The notes under the pieces: model-generated
The model's input: the letters and a program-made list of their open reading frames with translations, nothing else
Database searches by the model: none
Told to the model about the DNA's origin: nothing
Program-made: the position numbers and the translations under genes
Shown: positions 8,758 through 18,105 of the stretch, one piece after another
Layout: every line of letters begins with the position of its first letter
Numbering within the stretch: the first letter of the stretch is position 1
Source: Thermoplasmata archaeon
Lineage (GTDB): Archaea > Thermoplasmatota > Thermoplasmata > Thermoplasmatales > Thermoplasmataceae
Length of the DNA stretch: 50,369 bases
Assembly: GCA_021820565.1 (NCBI GenBank)
Contig: JAKADL010000002.1
Span: 1 to 50,369, forward strand
Reading direction: 5' to 3'

Positions 8758-10019
8758 CTTTTATTCATCTCATCCCTGAACTTCTTCAACATCTCAGGAT
8801 CCTTCAAGATCTCTTCCAGGACATTTTCAATAAGCTTGGACTTGAAAGATGCCGGTGCATCCTCTATCATCTTCCTTGCCATTCCAGGCAGTGCCCCTGA
8901 TTTCTCGATTTTTCCCTCTATTGCCCTTTCCTTGTTCTCGAATTCCAGTGCTAGGGCCTCATCGAATGGAAGCCAGCAGTTATGGCAGTATTTAGCATCT
9001 TCAGGGTTCAGTGAATTGCATCGGGGGCATTTCTTGGGAGTTGCCTCTATTATCCTGCTTTCATCCACTTTAATGCCATAGGCCTTGAGTATGGCATTGT
9101 CCTGATCCCTCATGGATAGATGTATATAGGTTCCAGTCTGCCTGGATCCATGAACCCAGCCCATCTGTGATTCCAACGGGGCCTCTGTAACCTTGGATGC
9201 CAGTATTGTGGCCCTGGTATGCCTGAACAGGTGCGGATATATTCTCCTGGTAATCCCGCACCTTTTCTTTGCCTTGGTGATCATGGACCTTACTTAATCG
9301 TAGCCCATCCTCTCATTTCCCTTCATTATGAAAAGCCAGGAATCAAGATCCTTAATCGGATGGTCATTAAGGTACTCTTTAAGGTAATAGATTGAATTGC
9401 CCACAATTCTAACATCCCTGTATCCTGTCTTCCCGGTAACTGAAATAATGCAGCCGTAGTCATCGAATCTTAAATCCTTTATTTTCATTGTCAATAGCTC
9501 GGATATCCTGCATCCTGAATCATAAAGTAGTGCAATCAGGGCCCGATCCCTGGAATTCCTGCACGCATTGATCAGCTTTATTTCTTCTTCCCTGGTTATC
9601 AGTGATTCCGGCTTTACCTGGTGCGATGGGTGCGGGTTGAATCTTATCCATTCTACGCATTCCGGGTAAGTCTTCCCATTGCCCAGAAGCCATTTATAGA
9701 ACTTCTTCAGTGTAACATAATATGATTCTATTGCGTTGTCAGATGGCTTATGTTCACCTGTGCCGCCCCATTTTACCTTGGTGTTCATAATCGTGGTTAT
9801 AACCATCTTTATGTCCTTCTTATCAGGATCCAGGAACTTATCCTGGAGCATAACGGATATTCTCCTTAGCCTTATGACATAAGCATACTTTCTCCCATCT
9901 GAAATTCCCTCAAAGGTCAGGTCATTGATAAAATCTTTAATTGCATTTTTAGCATCGTTACTTACTTCTATGGTATCCAGTTTATTCATTTCCCTGCTTA
10001 GATAAAATGCATAGTCCAT
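8754..10019 (-). pseudogene. Site-specific tyrosine recombinase/integrase interrupted by in-frame TAA (N part 9294-10019, C part 8754-9284)
   Basis: N part has catalytic DSGCRISELL (Arg) and GKTGYRDVRI (Lys); C part has HLFRHTRAT (HxxR) and TYIHLS (Tyr); both parts are in one frame: GYD-TAA-VRS-MITKAKKR; C-terminal zinc ribbon CPRCNSLNPEDAKYCHNC. Confidence 0.85.
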
Positions 10020-10031
10020 GTAATATAATAT

Positions 10032-10090
10032 GTGCCGGATCTATATAACAATTCGTGTGTGCATTGAGTATTTTACGGGATGCACGGCAC
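10032..10090. repeat. Nested inverted repeats upstream of the integrase
   Basis: GTGCCG (10032-10037)...CGGCAC (10085-10090), with inner GTGCAT...ATGCAC. Confidence 0.4.
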
Positions 10091-10196
10091 CTGCATAGAT
10101 ATAAAACTTCAGTATTTTATATGTTCCTTTTCCACTTTAAAGGCTCTATAAGTATCTTATTTTTATTCTGAGATAAAAAAAATATTGTTATATAAA

Positions 10197-10532
10197 TCAG
10201 AGTTGCAGATAATAATAACCTTCTGCCTGTTTTTTAACAATTTCCTCAACTGCTGCATTCACCATGCCTATTCCGGCATTTTTCTCAATATCATCTTCGG
10301 TGAGCTTCATTTCCTTGAGAGTATTTCTACATGCATTGATTTTGACGCCAGAATCTATAAGTTCCTTTACATTTGAAATGTATTCACTTCCTTTTAGCAA
10401 TGTTTTTACTGCAGATCTATTAAGTACAACCTCTATATTTGCATCCGGCATAGAATTTTTTAAATTTTGTATCTGTTTGAATACTGTTTTTGCCATTGAA
10501 TAGTCATTCCCACAAACGATTACATTATACAT
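10197..10532 (-). CDS. DsrE/DsrF-like family protein
   Basis: GVKINACRNTLKEMKLTEDDIEKNAGIGMVNAAVEEIVKKQAEGYYYLQL, typical of the DsrE-like sulfur-relay fold family. Confidence 0.75.
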   Translation of the reverse strand: MYNVIVCGNDYSMAKTVFKQIQNLKNSMPDANIEVVLNRSAVKTLLKGSEYISNVKELIDSGVKINACRNTLKEMKLTEDDIEKNAGIGMVNAAVEEIVKKQAEGYYYLQL

Positions 10533-10646
10533 AATTGAATATTGCTCGAAATTATAAATATATTAGGTATTTGATGGATGATAAACAAATCAGACCCTAC
10601 CATATCAGTCAAAATAAATTAATATACCTTAGAAATATTGGTTATA

Positions 10647-12653
10647 ATGAATTCAAATCAACTTTTTAAAATCAGGAAAGGAGAGCCATTTCAGGATGCT
10701 GTTCCGGCAAACCTGAAGAATAACATTATTGCTGCCAGGTTAAATGGAAAATTATACGATCTGCTGGACACATCTCCTGAAGATGGAAACGTGGAGTTCA
10801 TAAAAATTAGCTCACCGGAAGGTGAGAAAATACTCTTACACAGTGCAGCACATCTCCTGGCAAATGCTATAGTAGAATTGTATCCGGATGCCCTTCCCAA
10901 CACGAGCAACGAGGGGGAGGATACATTTTATTATGACTTTAATATGCAGCCCATATCAATAGAAGACTTCCCTGCAATAGAACAGAAAATGCAAGACCTC
11001 GTACATAAGAATATAAAAATAGAGAAAAAAATTCTACCGAAACTGAATCTGCTGGAAGAATTTTCCGGGAATAAATATAAACAGGACAAGATCAATGAAA
11101 ATGTAGAGGATGGCAGTGAATCCAGTATGTACATTCAGGGCAGCTACAAAGAGTTCTGCAGAGGCCCCCATGTACCATCCACCGGATTCGTGAAGGCATT
11201 CAAACTTCTTTCAATATCAAGTACCAATTATGAGGGGGATGTTAACAAGGAGAGAATGATCAGGATTTATGGCACTGCATTCCCTGACGGAAAACAGCTA
11301 AGGGAGTTCCTGCAGAGAAGGGAAGAGGCCATTAAGAGGGACCACAGAAAGATCGGCCAGGAAATGGATCTGTTTACATTTGATAATGAGCGGGCCCCGG
11401 GTATGCCATTCTATGCTCCGAACGGCGCAATAATCAGGAATGAGCTCATAAATTATATGAAGGAAATAAACACAAAAAGTGGATGGGAGGAGGTATGGAC
11501 AGCCCATGCATTCAAGGATATTATATGGAAGCAGTCGGGTCATTATTATAAGTACAAGGATGACATGTTCCTGTTTACACTTCCTAACGGAGATAGTTAC
11601 GGACTGAAACCCATGAACTGTCCCGGGCATATAGCAATTTTCCAGAGAAATATTTACAGCTACCGTGATATGCCAATAAAATACTCTGAAGCAGGCACCG
11701 TTTACCGGTACGAAAAATCCGGGGAGATGGGAGGATTAACCAGGCCGAGGGGATTTACCATCGATGATGGGCATGGATTTGTAAGGGAAGACCAGATTTA
11801 TGATGAAACTGTATCCCTTCTTAAAATAATTCCATCAATTTTCAAAACAATAATGGGCATAGATGAAATTACCTATGATCTAAGTGTTATGGACAAAGAG
11901 CATTCTGAAAATTATCTAATGTCATATAAGTGTTCATCCTGTGGTGAGAAATTCATGCTAAGGGCAGCATCACAGGAATACAAATGCCCGAATTGCGGAT
12001 CAGCCGATCTAGCGGCAGATTTCACCATGTGGGATGATGCAACGGAAAATCTGAGAAAAGCCCTGGACGGCCTTAATCTTAAATATACCGAGTATCCAGG
12101 TGAGGCGGCATTCTACGGGCCAAAGATTGATGTGCACATAAAGGATGCACTGGGCAGGCAGTGGCAGCTATCAACGATACAGATTGATTTCTTCATGCCC
12201 GGCAACTTCGATCTTTACTATATAGACAGCAGTGACAAAAAGGTCAGGCCTGTAATTATCCATCGTGCAATATATGGGAGTTATGAACGTTTTATAGCTA
12301 TTCTCCTTGAGCATTTCAATGGAAAACTTCCACTGTGGCTGACGCCAATACAGGCATATGTCATTCCAGTATCTGAAAACTACATTGAATATGCAAAAAA
12401 TATCCATCAGAAATTAATAGAAAATGGGATAAGATCAAAAATTGATATTTCAGATGGCACCATCTCCAAAAAGATCAAATTAATAAGGTCAATGAGGCCC
12501 GCCTACATTATTGTTGCCGGGGAGAAGGAGTATAACAATAAAAGTGTCTCGGTAAGGAATCGCAGCGACAAGACCAGGGAATATGGCATGGAAGACTTCA
12601 TATCCACGGTATTGAAGGAAATAAAGGATAAGGATATAGACCAGGCATTTTAA
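10647..12653 (+). CDS. thrS: Threonyl-tRNA synthetase (with inserted zinc ribbon)
   Basis: HSAAHLLANAIVELYP, MNCPGHIAIFQ, RPRGFTIDDGHGF, GEAAFYGPKIDVHIKDALGRQWQLSTIQIDF, RPVIIHRAIYGSYERFIAILLEH; likely start is the ATG at 10647 (track start 10638). Confidence 0.95.
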   Translation: MNSNQLFKIRKGEPFQDAVPANLKNNIIAARLNGKLYDLLDTSPEDGNVEFIKISSPEGEKILLHSAAHLLANAIVELYPDALPNTSNEGEDTFYYDFNMQPISIEDFPAIEQKMQDLVHKNIKIEKKILPKLNLLEEFSGNKYKQDKINENVEDGSESSMYIQGSYKEFCRGPHVPSTGFVKAFKLLSISSTNYEGDVNKERMIRIYGTAFPDGKQLREFLQRREEAIKRDHRKIGQEMDLFTFDNERAPGMPFYAPNGAIIRNELINYMKEINTKSGWEEVWTAHAFKDIIWKQSGHYYKYKDDMFLFTLPNGDSYGLKPMNCPGHIAIFQRNIYSYRDMPIKYSEAGTVYRYEKSGEMGGLTRPRGFTIDDGHGFVREDQIYDETVSLLKIIPSIFKTIMGIDEITYDLSVMDKEHSENYLMSYKCSSCGEKFMLRAASQEYKCPNCGSADLAADFTMWDDATENLRKALDGLNLKYTEYPGEAAFYGPKIDVHIKDALGRQWQLSTIQIDFFMPGNFDLYYIDSSDKKVRPVIIHRAIYGSYERFIAILLEHFNGKLPLWLTPIQAYVIPVSENYIEYAKNIHQKLIENGIRSKIDISDGTISKKIKLIRSMRPAYIIVAGEKEYNNKSVSVRNRSDKTREYGMEDFISTVLKEIKDKDIDQAF

Positions 12654-12704
12654 GATAATATTATCATGCCTATGTATTTTTATATGTAATATTTATACAG
12701 TATT

Positions 12705-13079
12705 ATGTCCATAATACCTGCGGATTTGAAATATACGAAGTCACATGAGTGGTTTAAAGTAGAGAACGGCATAGCTACAGTCGGTATAACCGATTTTGCA
12801 CAGCATCAGCTCACAGATATTGTTTATATTGATATGCCTGAAAAGGGAACATCCAAAAAGGCAGGTGAAACCCTCCTTACAATAGAATCCGTCAAATCGG
12901 CAGAAGATGTATATTTTCCAGTAAACGGTGAGATAGTAGATATAAATCCTGAGTTAAATGATAAGCCTGAGCTTGTTAATGCTGACTGCTATAAATACTG
13001 GCTAGTCAAAATCAAAATTTCTGATGAAAAATATGAAGCTATGACCCCGGAAGAATATAAAAAATACATAGGGGAATAA
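12705..13079 (+). CDS. gcvH: Glycine cleavage system H protein
   Basis: YTKSHEWFKVENGIATVGITDFAQHQLTDIVYIDMPEKG...LLTIESVKSAEDVYFPVNGEI (lipoyl-lysine motif). Confidence 0.95.
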   Translation: MSIIPADLKYTKSHEWFKVENGIATVGITDFAQHQLTDIVYIDMPEKGTSKKAGETLLTIESVKSAEDVYFPVNGEIVDINPELNDKPELVNADCYKYWLVKIKISDEKYEAMTPEEYKKYIGE

Positions 13080-13087
13080 AAATATTT

Positions 13088-13672
13088 ATGGATAGAAAAG
13101 ATAAATACTATACAAAGGCAAAAAAGGATAATTACAGGAGCAGGGCATCCTATAAACTCCTTGAAATTCAGCGCAAATTCAATATCATATATCCGGACGA
13201 TTCTGTACTGGAATTCGGATCGTCTCCAGGCGGGTGGACACAGGTTGTCCAGCAATTTACAGATAAACCAGTAATTTCTGTGGATATAAGCAGGATGGAT
13301 CCCATAGAAAATGTTTTATTTATACAGGGCGATATCAATGATCCTGAGCTAACTTCAAAAATCAGGGATGCAATGGTCTCAGCCGGTATAAATTATATCA
13401 ATACTGTAATATCTGATGCTATGGTGAAAACAAGCGGCAATTACGATCGGGATCATTATGGTTCGTACCTGCTCTGTGAAAATGTCATGAAACGTTCCAT
13501 CTCCCTGCTTTCCACAGGTGGTAATGCTGTACTCAAACAGTTTCAGGGGGATTCCACAAATCAATTTGTGAATTTTTGGAAGCAGTACTTCAATTTTTAT
13601 AAAGTAACCAAACCTAATGCATCAAGGCAGCATAGTAGAGAAGTATATATTGTATTCAAAGGCAAAATTTAG
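13088..13672 (+). CDS. rlmE: FtsJ/RrmJ-type rRNA 2'-O-methyltransferase
   Basis: DKYYTKAKKDNYRSRASYKLLEIQRKF, VLEFGSSPGGWTQVV, DHYGSYLLCENVM, LKQFQGD. Confidence 0.9.
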   Translation: MDRKDKYYTKAKKDNYRSRASYKLLEIQRKFNIIYPDDSVLEFGSSPGGWTQVVQQFTDKPVISVDISRMDPIENVLFIQGDINDPELTSKIRDAMVSAGINYINTVISDAMVKTSGNYDRDHYGSYLLCENVMKRSISLLSTGGNAVLKQFQGDSTNQFVNFWKQYFNFYKVTKPNASRQHSREVYIVFKGKI

Positions 13673-14292
13673 TGATCTTCATCCAGGTGATTTAAAATAC
13701 TGTTATAATAGTCATAATCAACTACACACATGACTGTTTTATTGCCGTATTCCGGAAGTAGGCTGTCAATCCTGTTTATCATATATTTCTCTCTTTCCGC
13801 ATTAACCTTCTTGAATGATTTCAGATCGACGGCACTGTTCCAAGCTTCCACAAATTCTTCCGGTGTTTCCTGGTTGAATTTAAAACGGCTTATTTTCTTT
13901 TTTCTCAATGAGTGCCTGAGCAGATCTGTGGTTTTAACATACTTGCTGTAAGTATTCTGATAGTCCCCCTCCTCCATATCGATCCCGATCATTTCTGCGT
14001 TATTTTCCATGCAGTACCTGGTTACCTCTATATAGACGGGGGAAGGAGTCATTACCTCGCCATAATTTGCAAGATTTATGCCGTATAATATTTCGTAATC
14101 TGACATATCCACTTCAAAGGGGTCTTCGATAAAATTCTTCATTCCATCTACCTGTTCAGGAGAAATAGTTATTAAAACTACTTGTGGCCTTTTATCCAGA
14201 AGTTCTTTTTTTAATTCATCTCCATCCCGGACAAGGCCCTTTATTCCCCCAAATAAATATAAATTGTCATTAATCCGGTGCATCATATTCAT
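13669..14292 (-). CDS. Hypothetical protein, possibly TraB/PrgY-like fold
   Basis: RPQVVLITISPEQ... and EREKYMINRIDSLLPEYGNKTVMCVVDYDY weakly resemble TraB-family motifs; ATGA overlap with the upstream HTH gene. Confidence 0.4.
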   Translation of the reverse strand: MNMMHRINDNLYLFGGIKGLVRDGDELKKELLDKRPQVVLITISPEQVDGMKNFIEDPFEVDMSDYEILYGINLANYGEVMTPSPVYIEVTRYCMENNAEMIGIDMEEGDYQNTYSKYVKTTDLLRHSLRKKKISRFKFNQETPEEFVEAWNSAVDLKSFKKVNAEREKYMINRIDSLLPEYGNKTVMCVVDYDYYNSILNHLDEDH

Positions 14293-15209
14293 TTTTCTAA
14301 CAGTTCATAAAAGCGGTCAATATCATAAACCTTTCTCAAATCGCTAAAACTAATTATCCTGCATCCGTAAACATCTTTTCCACTAATGCCTTCCCTGTTG
14401 ACTATAATAGGTATTTCTTCAAGTACATCACTTATCTTTTTGATTGCTTTTATCCTGTTCAGATTTTCATTGGCATCGCTGAATGTTCCAACCATCAATC
14501 TGGATTCCGCGCTAAAGGAAAGACCGTCAAATGGATTCCTGCTAATATATTCTGAAGTATAGCCGATACTGGTCATTATTCCGAGAACTTCATTGACAAA
14601 ATCACTTGCAGGACTCACCGGCATATCAGGTTCAGCACTTATGGATATATCAATTTCCCTGCTGATATCGCCCTTGAGTATTGACTCCAGTTTCAAATAT
14701 ATGTCAATAGTTGCGGAGCTACCCGATTCATAGAGGGACACAGACCTTCTTGAAACACCCAGTTTCTGTGCTATATAACCTATTGAGTAATCATTTTTTT
14801 CCCTTAAATTTCTCATTTTCTGGCCATTTATACCAACATAAAACCCGCCAGGGGCAGAGTATACAAATGGTGCATTTCCCTCTATATAATCTTCGAAGCT
14901 TTCCAGTGAAAGTATAGGTACGCCGTGCCTGAAATATAAAACTCCAGTCTCCAGTTTGCCGTTTCCTGCTTTTTCACCTATAATCAATGCAACGGAATCT
15001 GTCATGGCGCTCATCTTGATGAGGGGAACCACACCTATTTTGCTGAATGTGTTGACGTTGTAAAGTATTTTAAGTATATATTTCTCTTTACCCCTCCTGC
15101 ATATAAGATCAAATGTAACCAATCCGTAAAGCCCTGGCTCTGAAACTGTAAAATCATTTTTCCTAAGAAAGTCGTATATATTTTTTATAAGTTCCTGCCT
15201 TGGATCCAC
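14289..15209 (-). CDS. Archaeal XRE-family HTH transcriptional regulator
   Basis: MRNLREKNDYSIGYIAQKLGVSRRSVSLYESGSSATIDIYLKLESIL helix-turn-helix. Confidence 0.8.
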   Translation of the reverse strand: MDPRQELIKNIYDFLRKNDFTVSEPGLYGLVTFDLICRRGKEKYILKILYNVNTFSKIGVVPLIKMSAMTDSVALIIGEKAGNGKLETGVLYFRHGVPILSLESFEDYIEGNAPFVYSAPGGFYVGINGQKMRNLREKNDYSIGYIAQKLGVSRRSVSLYESGSSATIDIYLKLESILKGDISREIDISISAEPDMPVSPASDFVNEVLGIMTSIGYTSEYISRNPFDGLSFSAESRLMVGTFSDANENLNRIKAIKKISDVLEEIPIIVNREGISGKDVYGCRIISFSDLRKVYDIDRFYELLEK

Positions 15210-15272
15210 GATATACTAAAAATATGGTTACATATATATTTTTCTATTATAAATGGTGTTTTATAGTCCAAT

Positions 15273-15860
15273 CTAAATATTATGCTCTCTCAGACTGGAT
15301 GATATTTTATGCGGGCATATTTTTATCTCGCATTTATCACAAATAACATCTATATTCGCCGGAGAATTTATAATTATTCTATTCACTCCCTGGATCGCGT
15401 CCAGCAACCTGAATACCGGGCTGTCCACTTCATTATAAAAAATAATTCTTATAAAATTTGAATCGTAATCTGAATTTTGTGAATATATCTCTTTTATATT
15501 TGAAATATGGTTTTTCAAAATGCCCATAATTTCAGTTATAACCCTTGAATACATACCTTTATCTATATATACGGTAACAACTTCATTTTTCATGAGCAAT
15601 GAAACCTTTTTTATATCCGGTATCACTGAAATATTCTCCATTATCTGTTTTACTGCAGGGTTCTCATTTACGAATTTAATTGTATCATAGAGGGTTCTCC
15701 TGTTGACTTTTATTGCGTTTGCTATACTGCTCAGTGACACTTCTATATTATTTACAAAAAACTTGTCATTGACTATGGATATCCCGTTTGTATACAGCTT
15801 TTCAATTATCCTCTTTTTCACCGGATAAGATTTAAAGTATTCACTAAAGACCAGCTGCAT
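15273..15860 (-). CDS. HTH plus ACT-domain regulator, predicted amino acid metabolism regulator
   Basis: VSLSSIANAIKVNRRTLYDTIKFV (HTH), VVTVYIDKGMYSRVITEIMGILKNHISNIKEI (ACT-like); divergent from serA. Confidence 0.7.
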   Translation of the reverse strand: MQLVFSEYFKSYPVKKRIIEKLYTNGISIVNDKFFVNNIEVSLSSIANAIKVNRRTLYDTIKFVNENPAVKQIMENISVIPDIKKVSLLMKNEVVTVYIDKGMYSRVITEIMGILKNHISNIKEIYSQNSDYDSNFIRIIFYNEVDSPVFRLLDAIQGVNRIIINSPANIDVICDKCEIKICPHKISSSLREHNI

Positions 15861-16069
15861 AAATCTTAAATCCAGTATACTATAAATACTTTATATGAAA
15901 TTTGAATCATAATTACAAATACATGTGTATAATCCAGGGCTGTAAATTGATAGCTTTTAATCTATTTTTAAAAATAAATCTCGAAAATCATGAAATGATT
16001 ACTGTTTTTCACTTATTGAATAACGTTATGCTTGATTTTCATTGCGGGAAGAAATTATTATAAGTAATA

Positions 16070-16987
16070 ATGCCATCACAGTATATGTACGGAAAGGTAC
16101 TAATATGTGACCCCGTTGACAGTGTGTTAAGGGAGAAATTGAATGCAAAATTCGAGGTAGACTACAGTCCTGAAATATCTGCGCAGGAACTGCTTAACGT
16201 TATAGAAAATTATGATGTTGTCGTGGTAAGAAGCAGGACAAAGATTACCAGGGACGTCATATCAAAAGCCAAAAAATTAAAAATTATCGCCAGGGCCGGC
16301 ATAGGAGTGGATAATATAGATACAGATTACGCTGAAGAAAAGCACATAAAGGTTGTTTACGCCCCCGGGTCTTCCACAGAAAGTGTTGTTGAAATTACAC
16401 TTGCAATGATGGTTATCGGTGCCCGGTCATTATCCAAGGGCATAGAAAACACGAGAAAGAATAACTTCACAAAATTAAAAGGTATTGAACTTGAAGGGAA
16501 AACACTCGGCATACTGGGATTCGGAAGAATCGGCAAGGCAATAGTAGATGCAGCCAGAGTTTTTAAAATGGACTTCATTGCTTACGACCCCATGCCAGTT
16601 GAATATCCTGACTATGTAAAAAAGGTTTCTCTTGAAGAGCTCCTTCAGCAATCAGACGTTATCTCTATCAATGTGACAATGAGAAAGGATTCACCATACA
16701 TACTGAACGATCCAGACCTCGCAAAATTGAAGGAGGGTGTAATAATAGTGAACACCTCCAGGGCAAGGGCAATAAACGGCAAGGACATGCTCAAATATCT
16801 GAAGAATGGCAGAATATATGCCTTTGTGAGTGATGTTTTCTGGGATGAGCCAGCGAAGGAGGATTACGAAAAGGAGATGCTCAGCCTGGATAATGTTATG
16901 ATCACGCCCCACCTTGGCGCTCAGACAAAGGAAGCCCAGAAAAGAATAGCCATTATGACTGCTGATAACATAATCAACGAGTGGTAA
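16070..16987 (+). CDS. serA: D-3-phosphoglycerate dehydrogenase (short form, no C-terminal ACT domain)
   Basis: VVRSRTKITRDVI, IARAGIGVDNID, GKTLGILGFGRIGKAIVDAARVF, VIIVNTSRARAINGKDML, VMITPHLGAQTKEAQ. Confidence 0.9.
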   Translation: MPSQYMYGKVLICDPVDSVLREKLNAKFEVDYSPEISAQELLNVIENYDVVVVRSRTKITRDVISKAKKLKIIARAGIGVDNIDTDYAEEKHIKVVYAPGSSTESVVEITLAMMVIGARSLSKGIENTRKNNFTKLKGIELEGKTLGILGFGRIGKAIVDAARVFKMDFIAYDPMPVEYPDYVKKVSLEELLQQSDVISINVTMRKDSPYILNDPDLAKLKEGVIIVNTSRARAINGKDMLKYLKNGRIYAFVSDVFWDEPAKEDYEKEMLSLDNVMITPHLGAQTKEAQKRIAIMTADNIINEW

Positions 16988-16989
16988 TA

Positions 16990-18105
16990 ATGCTTTTGAT
17001 ACCGGGCCCTGTAGAGGTCCCATTCTCTGTGGCTAATGCAGGGTCATATGTAGTAAACCACCGTTCTCCAGAATTCAAGGTAATTGTGGGTGAAAATCAG
17101 GACCTTTTGAATAAATTTTCTGGGGCATACAGAACTGTAATGGTTACAGGTTCAGGGACACTTGCCGTAGAAACAATGGTGTTCTCACTGATAAATGAAA
17201 ATGACCGTGTTCTTTCCATAAGCTACGGTAATTTCGGAGAAAGGCTGATAGATTCTATCTCCAGAAAAACAAGAAATCTACAGTCTGTAAAATATGATAA
17301 ACTGGATATGCAGGCCCTGTTAACTGAGGTAAGAGATCGTGACTATGATAAATTATTTCTTGTGCATAATGAAACATCAAATGGTACTGCGATCAGGGAT
17401 ATGTCAGAAATAATAAAGATAGTAAAGAGCAAGGGAGCCAAACTCCTGATTGACGACGTTTCTGGTTTCGGCGGTTATTCAATGGATATGAACGGAATCT
17501 ATGCAATGGTAACCGGCAGCCAGAAAAATATTGCTGCAATTCCTGGAATCGGAATAATATTCCTTTCCAGGGAAGCAACAGACGATCTGGAAAGGATTCC
17601 CTCTGTATCTGCTCCATTTTATCTTGATCTGAAAACATCATTGAAGTTCCTGGAGAAAAATGAAACAGCATACACACCATCAACCGGCGCATTCAAATCC
17701 CTGAATCTGGCACTGAAGATTCTCGATCGTGAAGGATTCTCAAATCGTGTGAAAAGAATACAATCATCATCAGAATTCATAAGAAAGAACCTTACTGACA
17801 ATGGGATAGAGATATTCGGAAACAAAAACACATATTCAAACACAGTGGTATGCTTTTATCACAATGATGCCACAATAATAAAAAAATTACTGGATTCAGG
17901 CATTGCAGTATCCAAGGGAATGGGGGCTATATCCGCCAGTACACTGAGAATAGGTACCATGGGCGTTATAAACAATTTTTATATAGCAAAGTTCCTGAAC
18001 AAATATTTTGAAGCGGCCGGAATGGCCAAGACAGTAGATATCAGTGAACTGCCCGCATCCACAATACTTCCGGATTTTATCCTGGAAGATATTAATCTAG
18101 CCTGA
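16990..18105 (+). CDS. Class V aminotransferase (serine-pyruvate/phosphoserine aminotransferase-like)
   Basis: LLIPGPVEVPFSVANAGSYVVNHRSPEF, MVTGSGTLAVETMV, VTGSQKNIAAIPGIGIIFLS; directly behind serA (track start 16981). Confidence 0.85.
   Translation: MLLIPGPVEVPFSVANAGSYVVNHRSPEFKVIVGENQDLLNKFSGAYRTVMVTGSGTLAVETMVFSLINENDRVLSISYGNFGERLIDSISRKTRNLQSVKYDKLDMQALLTEVRDRDYDKLFLVHNETSNGTAIRDMSEIIKIVKSKGAKLLIDDVSGFGGYSMDMNGIYAMVTGSQKNIAAIPGIGIIFLSREATDDLERIPSVSAPFYLDLKTSLKFLEKNETAYTPSTGAFKSLNLALKILDREGFSNRVKRIQSSSEFIRKNLTDNGIEIFGNKNTYSNTVVCFYHNDATIIKKLLDSGIAVSKGMGAISASTLRIGTMGVINNFYIAKFLNKYFEAAGMAKTVDISELPASTILPDFILEDINLA

Noticed and set aside
9294-9296. Recoding of the integrase stop as pyrrolysine
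   Set aside because: The codon is TAA (ochre), not the TAG used for pyrrolysine; no recoding signal recognised
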